From contig JACBWW010000048.1 of the NCBI GenBank assembly GCA_020086605.1, positions 2,965,864 to 3,029,863 of the forward strand: DNA of 64,000 nucleotides, in the 5' to 3' direction. This DNA is from Lanius collurio. Its lineage: Eukaryota; Chordata; Aves; Passeriformes; Laniidae. The stretch's first letter is position 1, and each line of letters opens with the position of its first letter. This document shows, piece by piece, positions 11,540 to 25,017 of the stretch. The position numbers were made by a program, and so were the translations under genes. The notes under the pieces are model-generated. The model was given only the letters and a program-made list of their open reading frames with translations. It was not told the DNA's origin and did not search any database.

Positions 11540-14038
11540 AGAGGTTCCATATAAGTTTTTTTTCCCCATCAAAGTATCATACAGGCAGACTTATCTGTCA
11601 ATCTGCTGATCACTTTTCCCCACCCAGTAGGATGGTTAAACAAATACCCTAGTGGATTCTGGTCTGAATTTCCCTTGACTAAGGCCAGCCCTAGGGCAGG
11701 GCTAAGTCATTACATTACTGATGGGCCCATATCAAGGCATATAAACTAGTGGTTCTGTCTTAGCAAAAGAACAATGAGACAAGCAAAAGAACAAATGAGC
11801 AGCTAGTAATCTGATCCAAAATGTCCCTCATCAGTGTGAAATACTGAGTACCCTAGTGTTTTTAATTATATATCACTTACTGTTTTGAATAAACAAGCCC
11901 CAAAGGATAGTGATAATCCAAAACCAGACCACACGAGTATTTGGAACCATTTTTGCGACAAGCTGTAATTTGTTCCAGGAAAAAAAAAAAAATCATTCTT
12001 AATTTGTGTTGTTTTGATTTGTCCCGCTTGACATCATTCCTTTTAAGATGCTTAAGTATAATCCTTCCTTGTTTTTTCTGCCCATACTAGTCTCACTTTC
12101 AAGGGACCACTAAGACAAGATGAAGCTTCTGTAAGGGATAAATTGTCTGATGAGAGTCAGGACCATGGCATTGCTGAATAACAAAACAATGATTTTTTTA
12201 TCCAACTTTCCTTCAAGATTTAAAGAAGAATTGATAGGAACTTGCCAGGATGATACTGAGGCAAACTGCCTGAGGTTTTTGTGCTTTAGCCTGCCATGCA
12301 CATTGCTTTTGTTATTGCACTAAAAGAGCAGGGTTTACTGGCTACTGACTGCTCATAAACCAGTGCAAAGCAGACAAATTTGGGGGGCTTGGTGAAACTG
12401 TCTGCTGTGTTTCTCAAGAAGGTATAGCCAACTCGTATGTCATAATCTCACTTAGAAAAAGCTCATGTCCTGCTGGTGGGTAGAAGCAGTTAGGTATTTC
12501 TCAGGAAAGTGATTTTCATTAGAAAACTGCAGTTGAAATCAAAAATCTTTTGAGAAATATGCTGTGTTGGACAAAGATTTCCAAAGAAAAGACTTTTCAA
12601 AGCTAAGACAGCCATTTTTGGCATGGGTTTTGGCATGCAGCATGAGCAATTCTGTTTTGTCCAAGATATTTAAACAAGGTCAGTTCATCAGCATTTATCT
12701 TGCTCCTTTCAAATTACTACTTTGAAAGAACTCCTAACTTTGGAAGGCTGGGTCGCATAGAAGCTGTTTTCCTAGGGCTGTGTGACCAGTCCTATCCCTA
12801 TTTTTGTAGGTACCTGCCATAAAGAGAAGGAAGGAAAAAGAGGACACAAGGGAAAAAGGAATAAAGCTGATGTAGGTACACTGAGAACTAGATCAAAACT
12901 CAGGAATTATGTAGGGGAGTTTAAGCTGAAATGAAATGCACACAAATAAAAGTACACACCACACAACTTGAAACAATCAAATGCCACAGAAAACTCTGAC
13001 TTTCATGTTTCCAACTACACCCAGGTTTACTCTGTTTTGAGCAGAGCTGAGTGTCTGAGCCTAACTGAGTTGCAGTCTGGACAGTGAATATTCCTTTGCC
13101 TGTGTTCCCTGATAGGCCCAATACATCTAGTGTATTCTGGGCATGTACAATACACACAGACAGGTTTGGCTGATACTTTTTTTAAAATGACAGCCCAGGG
13201 CTCTGTAATTATACTTTTTACACAACAACTCAATGGGCTTTGGCACCATCTGCCAGAATGTTTGCTGTGATCAATTCATGCAGTCACTGAGTAAACTGGA
13301 AAGAGAGATGAGAAATTTAGGCTCTTCTTCTGACATTGTTCCTGACCATTTAACTAGACCATCATTCTCCTCAGCATGCTTTTCCTTTCTGGCCCGAATA
13401 TTTGTCTGCACAGAGTAGAAGCATCTTTTTTATAGATCACTTTTTTTTCATAGGAGTACAAATTGCAGAAGAAAAGATTTCACCTTGGAAGAGCAGCACT
13501 CTTAATGCATGCTGGCACAATGACACAGTAGATACCTTGATTCATTCTCTGCTTTACTGCCTAGCTTAGAGACCATTTTAACAATGAAATACAAAACTGG
13601 CATGCCAATTCCAAAATGTATTTTCTCTGCCTGAAGCTGGGAGCTTTTTGCAAGGAAATTGTAACTCCCTTCCAATGCAGAGGGCAACCAGTTGCCAGAC
13701 ACTGAAATTTTCTAACCCGTGCTTTTCAAAAGAAATGTCATCTTTCTGGTTCAAATAGGTCTTTAAAGTTCATTATTCTAGTTCAGAAGATTTCAGATAT
13801 ATTAGAAATTGTTTTAGCCTGTCAGCTTAGGGTAATAATTCTTTTTCAATGCTAACTAACTGCTGGGATAGCAGCTTGAAAATAGTCACAGAAAAGACAT
13901 GTTTTGTACCTGTCAGAACCAACTGTGATTGCTTGGTTTTAGTTGGGTTTTTTTCTGTTTTTTTCTGTTTTTTTTTAATTTATTTTTCATTTTGAATTGT
14001 CTCTCAGTTTGGCAAGTCTTGCTTTAGGATGCACTACA

Positions 14039-14090
14039 CTATTATTATTACTATTATTACTATTATACACTACTATAACTATTATTAATA
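14039..14090. repeat. (TAT)n trinucleotide microsatellite, interrupted
   Basis: About 50 bases of tat/act triplets ('ctattattatta', 'ctattattac', 'tattatacac') with scattered interruptions. Such a tract is likely length-variable, but only one allele is visible here. Confidence 0.9.
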
Positions 14091-14584
14091 TTTGTATTCC
14101 AAACAAGACTAGACCCATCAGAGAAAACAAAGCTGGACCTAAATGGTTTTTCCTTTTGTATGCTTTGGTGCTTTACAGCCTTGTGAGTTTAAAAGTGCTC
14201 TCAATGAAAGTATTAAAAAAAAGTCACTGGAATGAGTTTTTTTCCATATTAAGGAAGATGTGATGTGTAGAGAAGGAAGGAATAAGAAAGAGAAAAAAGG
14301 GAGAAAGGCAGAGAAAGGTGAAAGCCCCAAGGGAGTGAAGGAACATAATATGGAGTATAGTTTTACATATGATTATCATACAGACATGTTCATTTGTGAT
14401 ATGAGAGTCTAAAGAGGAACATCTGAAAGCTCTGCAGTGTTTGTGACGTCAGGTTTAAGTGAGAACTCTTGTAGGAACTGTATTACAAATGCATACTGAA
14501 TTAAATAACCTTTAAAAGGAGTTTTCCCACCCAAATTCTGTCCTCAGCCACAAGTGCAGAAGATATTAAGTGTTCAGAACTCGA

Positions 14585-15033
14585 GAATCATCCAGTGGAA
14601 TGCCACCAGAATGCTCAGGAGGACCAGCACACTTGCACTTTGGGAAAAGCCTGGGGGATGTGGGCTTGTTCAGCCTGGATAGGCGATAGTTATGGGGGGA
14701 TCTAACAGCAGTGCCCTTGTACAGGGCACTCATCAGGAGACAGAGATGGGTTCTTTAAGGAGATGCATATCAGGTGAACAAGAAACTACAGTGGTATGTT
14801 GGAACAGAAGAACTACAAATTCATACAAAGAGAAAATAAACCAACACCCAGATACCTTGAGGACTGTCAAGCAGTATAGCAGCTTGTAGAGAGGCTGTGC
14901 TATCTCTGTCAGATTGTCAAGCCCCCAGCCCTGAGCAATCTGATCTGACCTCAGAGCTACCCCTGCACTGAGCAGCAGTTTGGACTGGAGACCTGTCGAG
15001 GTTCCTTTCCACCTGAATAATACTGTGATCATG
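14585..15033 (+). mobile_element. CR1 LINE fragment, longest in the window
   Basis: Plus-strand CR1 of about 450 bases. It opens with 'gaatcatccagtggaatgcc', passes 'tgggcttgttcagcctgga' (the CR1 'ctgttcagcctggagaag' block) and 'gggggatctaacagcagtg'. It ends with 'ggactggagacctgtcgagg', 'ttcctttccacctgaat' and 'aatactgtgatcatg', a decayed ATTCTRTGA tail. Between about 14730 and 14900 it departs from what I remember of CR1, so it may be rearranged or strongly diverged there. It covers the 3' region only and has no intact reverse-transcriptase frame. Confidence 0.92.
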
Positions 15034-16872
15034 TTATCCTATGGCTGCTTCCCAAATTCCAACACCCCCACTACAGGTGAAGTATTGTAATGTGCATTTA
15101 ATCAGAAAGTTGTCTGAGAATGTGAATAACTGTTGAACTAAATGGGAACTGAGATACTGTGCCATGTATGATTTGTAAGACTTCGTTCCTCCTTTTCTCA
15201 GGTGTTTTATTTTCTAACTTGCAAACAGACACCTCCAGTGGCTGGATTTTACACATCACAGATTACAACTTCTCCTGCAATAAACCCTCAGAAGAGCTTC
15301 ATACACAAAGGCAATTGTTCCACCTGACCTGAGTACCAGCCCTGGCTGCTTTATGATCTAGTGTAGGTTTAGCCTCTGGGCATCATCATTTGCTGTGTGG
15401 TAGCATGCTCAGGGCAAGGGCACTCATAGGTGGGCTCTTCACCCACGTGGCAGGCATATGAACATGGGATATTCTGAAAGTAAAACATGTCCCCATGCTG
15501 CTTTTAAGATGCTTCTATTACAGACAGATAGCCACAGCTATAACACCAAGGGCTGAACTCCTTGAGGGCACTTAATTAGCTTCATAAAAATCAGGAAAAC
15601 ATGCAAGCTTACAGGGAAAAAGATGACCATATCCTCAGAGCTTTGTGAAATCAGGCCACTGCATTATACCAATTTCTAATTAGTTCCCTCTCTTTCAGAC
15701 TACCCTGAGAAAACATATGGTGCTAAGTTAGCACTGTAAAATACCTATGAAATACATTTTCTGTGGAAGAACAGAATATACACAAAAGAAATCTGTAATT
15801 CTCAAAATATTTCACGAGCAGGGCCCCTTTATGGCCTCATTTGCCTCTATGTAACCTTTGATTGCCTAACTAGCTTTAATTGCTGGCTCTATTTGAAGTC
15901 CTGCTGGGCTGGAGAGTTAAGTGACAAACATAGTAGCTGTCTCCCAGTATAAATAATCTCTCTCATGCCCTGGGTTACTTGACTTGCTCCTGACTATATG
16001 CTGGCATGTTGTATTTGATTTCTTGAGAATTTTTTTAAAATATACGTAGGTAATTTGATCCACTTATTTATTTAAAGCAACTAAAGCTGTTATGCATGAT
16101 TTAGGAAAAACAGAATTAGATTCTTGCTCTTTCCCTTCACATTAAGCAAAACAATATAAGTGCCATAGTTTTAAGAGTCATGTGTTTGTAAGTCACTCCC
16201 CAGTCACTGGAGCACTCATATCATCATAATGTCTCAGGAACCATTTGTGTACTTTCAAGGTTTTCTTTGGAATAGAATGGCACACAAAAGAATAATTTTT
16301 AATTATTTTTTTAAAGTAACAGCAGCATCCTTGTCAAATGTAATGGATGAGCAATTACTATTTCATTTAGTCTGACTATAGAACCAGACATAGTCAGGAA
16401 TGTGAAGTTAAAGAGACTCTTATGTGTTTCCATGTCTTGGTAAAGAAAGAAAGTTTCTCCATGTTCATCAGCCACTGTCTTTACATCTTCTATGTGGATT
16501 TTTTGTATCCTGTAGTCCCTTCTTCAGATCTGACTTATAACTTTGGGTTAATAGTGCAATTTAATCTTCCTGACTGTTGCTTGTGTACTTCTGGTTTTCC
16601 TCTTGACAAAAAAGCATTAAAATGCTAATGTAGCATTCTTCAAAATAAAAGGAAAGTAAGAAAGGGAAGAAACCTATTCCTCCTACAAAAACTTTTAGAA
16701 ATTTTTCTTCCACTACAATTTTTAAATTATCCAAAATATATTTACAAAACAAAACAAAAATCCTGAATGACGGAATTTGTGTGTGCTTTCTCCAGGAACA
16801 TTATACTTGTGATACTACTCTAGCAAACTCCATTTAACTACTCAGCTGAGCTGGGCTTATATTGCTTTGCTC

Positions 16873-17006
16873 AAACTGTGCCAAGCAGCCCGGAGAACTG
16901 GCTGCTTGGATCAGGAGAATCATTCCAACTACATGCTATAAAGTCAGTGAATATTCTGTAACTCTCTTCCCTGGGTGTCTTGGAATGTGATTACTTGGCA
17001 CAGTTT
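16873..17006. repeat. Nested inverted repeat / hairpin
   Basis: AAACTGTGCCAAG at 16873-16885 is exactly complementary to CTTGGCACAGTTT at 16994-17006 (13 bp, no mismatch). The left arm shares CCAAG with a second, tighter hairpin: CCAAGCAGCC at 16881-16890 pairs perfectly with GGCTGCTTGG at 16900-16909 across a 9-base loop. CCAAG can therefore pair with either of two partners, giving two mutually exclusive folds. The arms hold TGCCAA/TTGGCA, which also resemble nuclear factor I half-sites. Function unknown. Confidence 0.8.
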
Positions 17007-20000
17007 AAAAATACCACTTGAAAAAGAAAAAAAGAAGTGTGATTTAGGGCCAGATTCACTGACACATTCCAGTTGCTTTGTGCTTGTCTGGTGATAGAAA
17101 ACAGCAGTAAACTAACAAGCTAAAGTGGATTTATGATTGCCTTGCATATCTGACATGGCATGGGGCTATTACAGCATACCAGAGGGAGTGCTCTCTTCCT
17201 TAGTGATGGGCTGGAGATGAAGGGAAGGGGTGTTTGTTCTTGCTTATAACAGAATTCCTCATGATATGAAATAAAATCATAAATCGCCTCATATATTAAT
17301 AGTATTTTAGTATTGAATAAATTGTCTTTGCCTGCTAATTATTGTCAGTTATTAAGACAGCAAAAATGTCCCTTTGAGACTAAAATGGCAAGGAACCCAC
17401 TGATACAAGAAATGTTTGAAAGCATTTTTAAGCAAAGATTGTGTGTGTATATCACATAGTAAACTGCACATGGTATGGGCTTCATATCCTTCCTGTTCAC
17501 ATAACTCCAACCAATCCAGCCGAAATGAGAAAGTCCCGTTGTTATCAAGAAGGAATGTCACCAATGTCATGCAGAGCAAATACATTTGAGTGTGTCTGTC
17601 TGGCACGTGACATAAAAGGTTTCACTGAGCCCCAGCAGTGTGAATTGCACAGTGGAGGGCCTTTGTCATCTCAGTTGAGGAATGCCTTAGACATTCAATT
17701 GGCCTTGGCATCTCTGACACAGCGATAAGTGCGCTCAAATATTTCAGCAAGCCCTCATTATTTAGAAAATGAAGTATTTGTATGTTTTGCCAGGGCAATG
17801 ACTTGGGTGTGCATGGTCTAGCAAATGCTGTCAGATTTCCATCATTAAGGTTTTTCTTCTCGGCATTTGGAGTATTTTCCTTGAGACGGCATCACTGCTA
17901 ATTGAGAACCATAGATTTATATATTAAAAAATTTATACTCTGAAATATGACTTTTGTGTGACGCTCATAATAGTCCCTATGAAACAATCAAGTTGTAGGA
18001 CTCTGTTGAAATATGGAGCCTATTCTTCTGGCACCTGGATGGAGTGAATCTACCAGCTGGGAATGTATTACATTGAAATATTTCTCAAAGCAGAGGGGAC
18101 TGTAAAGAAAGACTAAGTCATTCTGTGAGGGGCCAAACTGAACTTGCCATGTAAGAGAGCCATATGTACCCAGGAAAGGTGTAAGCATGAATGATACCTA
18201 CGTGAGACTGATGCTGTGTGAGAGCTGCAATCAAAGCAAGAAGAAGAGGATGTGACTACAGGTTCAGCTCCTTCTTTGTCTGTATGCTGGCAGATACAAG
18301 GATATATTTCTGACATTGGTGCTAGTCACATAATTCCTGGCTGGATGGCATGCCCAGCTCTTCTCCCCAAACAAGTTGTTCAAGTGAGGGCTTGAATATG
18401 AGCCAGTATCTCCAGAAGAAATGTAAAAAAGTTGTATTTTTCTGGTGGCTGTCTCCACTAGTAACTAAAATCAAATCAACTTTAGACCCTGAGACTCTAG
18501 TTAGATTACAGCTATCCTTAGAAAAGCCTCAGTTGTCACATTGTGGTTTTTCTGACATCTTGCAAGAAAGTCTAATTCAACATTTTAAAAGGTAATTCTA
18601 ATATTGTTCCTTGAAAACAGTGCAAACTTAAAGTTTAGTTGACAAGTATTATTTAATCAACAGTTCTTGGAGGAAAATATAAACACCTCTTATCTCTGAT
18701 GAAAATATAAATAGAAATATCTCAGCATTGTGAAATAGCTGAATGGTATGATGTACATAAACATCCACAGCATTTTTTGGCCTGTTTTTCAAGACCTCCT
18801 CTCTCTTGTCAGAATGCTCAGGGTGATATATCAGCAGACTGAATGAGAATAGATTGCTGTTGCAGATAGTAAAATTTCATTATGGTAGATCTTTAATCTG
18901 AGATAAACTTTAATGTCTCTGATGGGAAAATAAGTGACCACCAAAGCAGCCTGGCCACCCAGGCCAGAGTTGATGTGGTTACAGATACTTTGTTGAAAGC
19001 CAGATGTAATGAAATTCATTCGTAATTCTTCTCGTGTCAGATAAGCTTGTGAAAATTTTTTTTCAGACTCAGATATTTAACAGATATTCTACATATTTTC
19101 CAGATACCCTATCTTTTGTGGTCTCTTTCTTCCTCTTTCTCCCTCCTTACTCTTGTGAACACATGTATCTTTACAGTTTCCATCATTTGTGCATCAGTCT
19201 TACCTTTCCTGTTCATTGATTTGTCACCATATCATCTTTGGCATTGTGTCCATAATATCTAGCAGACAAATGACCAACTGACTGCAAAGTAGCTAGTAAA
19301 GATGATCTTGGTGGCCCATAGCATAATTCTGCCTGTAAGTGCAACATGTGCTGGCTTTTATGAGAAACTTGTTCCAATCTGCATTTTAGCAATGGCTGCA
19401 AACAAAGCAGGATTGCAGCTCAAAGCTATGACTATGTCAAATCTGGTCCCGAGTCTGGGAAATTATGATTTTTTATGTTTCCCATTAAACATATATTTCA
19501 TTATTAGTAGAAAAGTAAAAGATAAATTGCTGTCTGTATCCTTGCAGGAAGAAGGGATAAGTGGATCATGAAACAGCTAATTTGTGCATGTCAAAACCTG
19601 GCTGGAGTAGATTTCAGATTCAATATAATGTGCAATTCTGACCCAAATACCTGGAAGATCCATTGCTTTAAATTAGGAATTTCAACAGTGAATGTGGCCA
19701 AGCCATGCATAAACAAGTTTTTCATGTGAGATTCAGAATGAGGAAGATAATGGGCCAGTTATACATATCTAATCTGAAGTGGGCAATCCTGGCCGCTTCA
19801 CTGGGGCTATTCATGTGTGCAAGGATTACTGGAAAGAATAAAGGCTTCTAGGATCATGCTCAACTCTGGTTTCAAGTCAGCAGAGACATTGACCATGCTG
19901 CATATTTTGATTGACAATCCATCCACCTTTTTGCCAGAGCAAAAATTACTTTAACATAGTATGCTTCATACCAAAACTGTAAATCAGGGACCACGAGACT

Positions 20001-22071
20001 GACTAGAAATCACAGACATAAAACAAACAAAAGTTTTAGTTTTTAAAGTCTGTATTTCATATGGCTGCTTTATTTTGGGTTTAGAGCATAACCAAAACAC
20101 CACTAAGCCTTGTTTTTGCTAGAGAAGGGTTAAAGATATTCCTTGAGAATATCACCACAAGGTGTGCAACTAGCTCTTTGTGAGCAAGACTGGGTTCTGT
20201 AAATGCAGTCACTGAGAGATGGTGCTGCAAATTATGGCCTGAGGAAAGTGTGGGGAGAAGGATAGGGGAGGCACAAGTGGCTTGAAAAGGGATAGGTAAT
20301 CTGCAGGACCAGGCTTCCCTCTTCCTGCTTCTCAGTTCAAGGCACAGGCTTGAGACTTGCTCAGCCCATATGTTCCAGGCCATAGAGATAAAGAAGTTTA
20401 CCCAAGCTCTCATTGAGTAAACCACATCATTCTGGGAGCTTTTTTGTTTCCCTGAACCTCCCAGTACTCAGCCTGGGGCAAATTAACTCACACCACGAAT
20501 AGCGTAGCGCTGTGCTTAATCATGCAATTGAGACCATGGAGGAAGAGAACACAGGAAACCTTTATTTTTCTACAGAACTGATACAGTACAGGCAGAGACT
20601 GCACAATAATGCTTCACTTACTGCCATTCTCTCGTTATTTACCTCTTGGTGACCTAGCAGAAGCAGAGGTCACTTAGCTGTGTAGTTGCTCTGAGTTCTC
20701 AAGCAACTGTAGGAGACTGCCAGTTTTTCATTGTTTTCCCACAGTTTATGGCTCTGCAATATGAATCTCTGTAGTGTTCTGAGAGAAGGAGAGATTGTCT
20801 AGAGGAACTGCCACTGCCCTCCCTCATCATCACACAGACCAGCTCTTTTCACATCTGTAACTACATAAGGGAAGGCAGAAATGATAAAAAAAGTGTTCCA
20901 GGGCAGATTGATGTCATGCAAAATAGTTACAGAATTTCTGCCTACCTCAGAATCACTTTAATGCTGAATCATTAATTCTGATCAGAGTATTGTCATGATA
21001 CCTGTGAGATATATTGGTTCAGAACATTTTTATTTCATATTATCCACTGAAAAGTGTACCTTAGGAAATTTTAAGAAGTTTTTTCTCTGTAAAGGCTTCT
21101 ACTGGAAGTTACTATCTTTTGTGGGTTGGGTGATTAAGGCATGGATGATTAAGTCAGCCTGACTAAGAATTCATATTCATATTTCAGTCTTCTTCCTTTC
21201 CAAAGTGTGTTTGGGCTGAATTTTATCTGTGGATACATTAACTGTACGTTATCAGCCATCTATAATTTTTCTGGCTGTTTGTCAAAGGGCATCTGATGAG
21301 TCAGCCTGTTATTTTTAGTGGGCCCTTCACCTGCTAGAGACAAGAATCTTGTATCTAGGCAAAGAAAAATCTCTGTGTTTTGATTTTGGGGGGTTTTTCC
21401 CTATCATTTTGTGTTTTATGTTACATTTGAAACTTCTCCATTTGTATTTCTGTTTCAGAGCACACTTTAGTGTTTTGCAGTCTCTATTTCCATGAAATAG
21501 CTACCACAGTCGTAAACATGATGCAAGTGCAGTTTGCATTGCCAAGAACATAACTTCCCAAGAACCCCTGGATCTTGGCTGCAAGGCTGAGTTTGTGCTT
21601 CTGTTTAGTGTGAACTAAGCAAACATCTCCATCTAAGACCTAGGTGCAGTTTAGGAGATAGTTGTCTTCAGGTATTGTTCCCTGTGTGGAGGTGCCATGC
21701 TTGACTCCCCACCTGTCACAGGTCCTCACATATTCCCCAGGAATCCCCCCAGCTCAGAAGTCCTTGACAGACACTTGTGCATTCCAGGACATGTAAAATG
21801 CACCTTCAGTTTCTTGTTACATAATGGTCCTTGTGGCAGGCTGCGATTCAGGAATTGCATTGTGAGCAAAGAAGGGCAAAAGATAGCAATTCTCTGGATC
21901 TTCTGATGGTGAACTCAATAAAATACAGTTAATTCTTATTTACTCTTTTGCATAACCACTAATTTCACACTGATTGCTACTGGCTGTATACTCTTGTCCC
22001 ATGCAGCAAAATTATTAGACCCTAAGTACCTCCATTCACCATGTTCTTATTAACCTAAGTCCTTTTGCAGG

Positions 22072-22132
22072 TTGACATGAAAACATCTGGTTCTCTGCAT
22101 GATTGACACAAACATCTGGTCCTCTGTGTGGC
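22072..22132. repeat. 31-bp imperfect tandem duplication
   Basis: Two adjacent units begin 'ttgacatgaaaacatctgg' (22072) and 'ttgacacaaacatctgg' (22103). They continue 'ttctctgcat' and 'tcctctgtgt'. The copies differ by a small deletion and a few substitutions, so the duplication is not recent. Confidence 0.8.
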
Positions 22133-25017
22133 TGAGCACTGGATTTGTCTGGAGCCTTTAACAGAGCTCCACTCATTTAAATGTACATAGGACTCAAAAT
22201 CACTTTGGAATAATTTTCATCATGATCCTTTTATCCAGACTGTCATATAAGTTCTTGTTTAGTCTTGACAACCTCAAGGTGATTCTTTCGGAGGTGTAGG
22301 TTTCTTAGATCTGTGTCCTACTCATTTTAAATACACTGAGTTTGATGCACTTCTCAGATATATAAATTTATCATTAATAGAAATGCATTGCCTTTCCTAG
22401 TTCTTTTTTGGAAGCGTTCTAGGACAAAAGAGTGCAAAATCTGTCCTTCTGGTGATGGATTCTATGGTATTCAATCTAGCTCTTGTAAAAGTGGAAAAAA
22501 AAATAAATAATAATAAAGTGTTGTAATGTTAGATGTGTTTCAGGTGAAAAATGATTCTAAATTAAAATCATCTTGCTTAAAGGTCTGAATGTTAATTAAG
22601 CCATTTATGTTTATTTGGCAGGAGGACCGAGGTAAGATAGCGGAGTCTTTGAAGGTTTTGGCTGTGTTACTTGAGTATAGAACAGTATAAAAAATTGTGT
22701 AAACTAGTTATTTGCAATAGACCAAACATTTATTTGTCTGTCATGTAAGAATTTGTCTGGTTTTTGGGGCAGAAATATAAGACCAAATCTATGCTTCTGC
22801 ACTATTTTAAGGTTCCTACCTAAGTAGGAAACTTCAGTTTCCCATTCTTAAATTTCTTTGCTTTAAGCTGCAGAGTCTAATGAACATATAAGATAGAATG
22901 AATGAAGGATAAAGTCTATTAATGTTATGACATAAATACAAATAATTTTTACATTTGTACTTTTCAACTTGTACTCAATGCAACAAGGGCTCAAGTGTGC
23001 TTCTGTGTCTTTTAAAGCTACTTTTTTTTCAGTACCACTTTCCATGGTTATAAAGCAGAGTGGGCTGAGTTCCTTACCTTCCAAGTTTCATAACATTGCA
23101 GTGGTGATACTCCTGTTCAGCCTTTAATCAAAATTCAGAAGCACTGGAAAGTCTGATATTAGTTAATGAATTGGTTTCATTTCAACTCCAGGTTGAGTTG
23201 CTCAAATATATGTGACTACATTAGAAAAATCCACATACAATGCAACTTCCCACAATAATCAGTGATGTCCATAAAGGCAGTATTGAGGTTTTCAGTACAT
23301 CTAACATAAAAAGTAGTTACTTGCTGATAGGTGACTAATGTAATTTCAGACTCAGGGAAGTATAAAACTGCTGCTTCAGAGGAACATGAAGTCTCTCACA
23401 TGTCCTCACATACCTCACCTGAACTTGTGAAGTTTTATTAAATACTTGAAGGAGCCTCAAATGTCATACCTCCCTTTAGCCAAATGAATCTCCCTCAGGA
23501 TGCCTACTCTAGCATACAGCCAGTAGCTCTCCAGACTACATTTGACACAATGCAGTTGCTTAAATATCTATACTTGGTGCCATTTCAGAGTGCCCAAGGT
23601 CAGTCTCCCACATGGTCTCCAGCTGCTTTTGTGGAAAATCACAAATCTCCCATCAGTCTCGAGCCACATCCATCGGATGTGTGCAGATATTTTAGCATCC
23701 TTGGAATGTTAAACTGCGCTTGACACTTCTGTTCATGGAAGTATATTACGTCTGTGTATTGGCCAAGGCCTTGACACCGTTGTCTAGAATATTCTACTTG
23801 TCCTTTTGCTGTTACTTAGAAGGGTCTAATTGCCATGTCAGTCCTGTCTCATATCTCTCAGCACTATGTGGGATCTTAGCTACTCTTGGATGTTAGAGAA
23901 GATACCACCCTTTTATGTTTAGGCAATTAAGTTGAACAGTGTGTCTATAATGTGATATTAGACTCATAAAGTTCACAGGTGTTATGTGATATTCACCTCA
24001 TTTTGCATGCTTGAATATGCAACACAATCTTACCCACAGACATGTTCTTATCAATTGTGTGATGCTATGGGCTGCACAAACAGCTGTAAATCTTCTCCCA
24101 ACATACAGCATCAATTATACCTTCTGTGTATATCTTTACTGAGAGATAGTCAAGATGTTCTTGATAAAGAATAAATACTGTGTTGTATAGAGTGTTTGTA
24201 ACATTATTGCTGCACACTTCTCAGCTACTTTCTATTATTAGCTCCTGGAGCAGAACAGGAAATTAATTATTAGAATCTTTAGTGTCTTGTCATGCTGCTT
24301 TTCAATGACTCCTCTCAGTACACATTATTTCCTGCATTTTGCCTCATGATTCTTCTGTGGTTCTGGTGCATGTTCTGTTTTGACTTGACAATTTGCAAGA
24401 AACACAGTCCCTGATAAAACAAGTAGTCTAATAGGACTCAGTGCTTACTCTGAAATGGTTTATTAAAAAAAAGCAATGAATCCAAATATTTACATTATGT
24501 GATTTGCATGACTAACTTGTTGAACTTCTGGCTGCACCTGAAGAACAAGTTTTTTTAGCATGTTATGATTACAAATGTTATGCCAAACTATCTTCTCTGG
24601 TACATAAGAATAGGTCCTAATGAAACCTGTGGGAGTTATGTACATGTATCCAAGTGTAAAATCTGACTCCAGAATTTAGTAATTAATTCCTCATTTTAAT
24701 GACATATCTGGAAATTTTATTCCATCGTGGCAGTGGCTCCCCATTTTACTTTTTTCTCGCAACCTCTTTATGCAGTTTCTTTATACTGCTATATAAAATA
24801 TTCTGAAAATTGGTCAGTGATTCCAAAGAAGATTGAGTCTATGGATTTGAGTTTAGCAAGATGAGTTTGGAGAGCACAGATTACATCAATTAAGGAGCGT
24901 GTGTAGGCAAAAAGAAAATTGTTCTATGAATAGAAAGGATTTCACGGGGCACCACACATAAATATGACTCTATTTCATTGCTTCTGGGTTGAAATATCAC
25001 ATTTTTTTCTTACTCTT

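Larger units (their letters stand above)
10441..14580. other. Gene-free unique sequence with several simple repeats
   Basis: No gene recognised. Minor repeats are a purine-rich run near 12821-12862, T-rich (T7 CTG)n at 13948-13977 and a purine-rich run at 14270-14322. A two-copy 22-bp duplication (11496-11539) and a trinucleotide tract (14039-14090) are listed separately. Confidence 0.6.
15034..25017. other. Gene-free unique sequence, almost no interspersed repeats
   Basis: Nearly 10 kb without a recognised transposable element or gene. Open frames reach 114 codons at most (20081-20425, minus) and overlap frames on the other strand, as expected by chance. An A/T microsatellite (aaat/aat) lies at 22494-22517. 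Stretches at about 15780-15990 and 17600-17900 have the texture of conserved non-coding sequence. The inverted repeat at 16873-17006 and the 31-bp duplication at 22072-22132 are listed separately. Confidence 0.55.

Noticed and set aside
20081..20425. 114-codon minus-strand frame considered as a decayed retroviral or transposon gene
   Set aside because: No reverse transcriptase, integrase, protease or capsid motif could be seen and there are no LTRs nearby.
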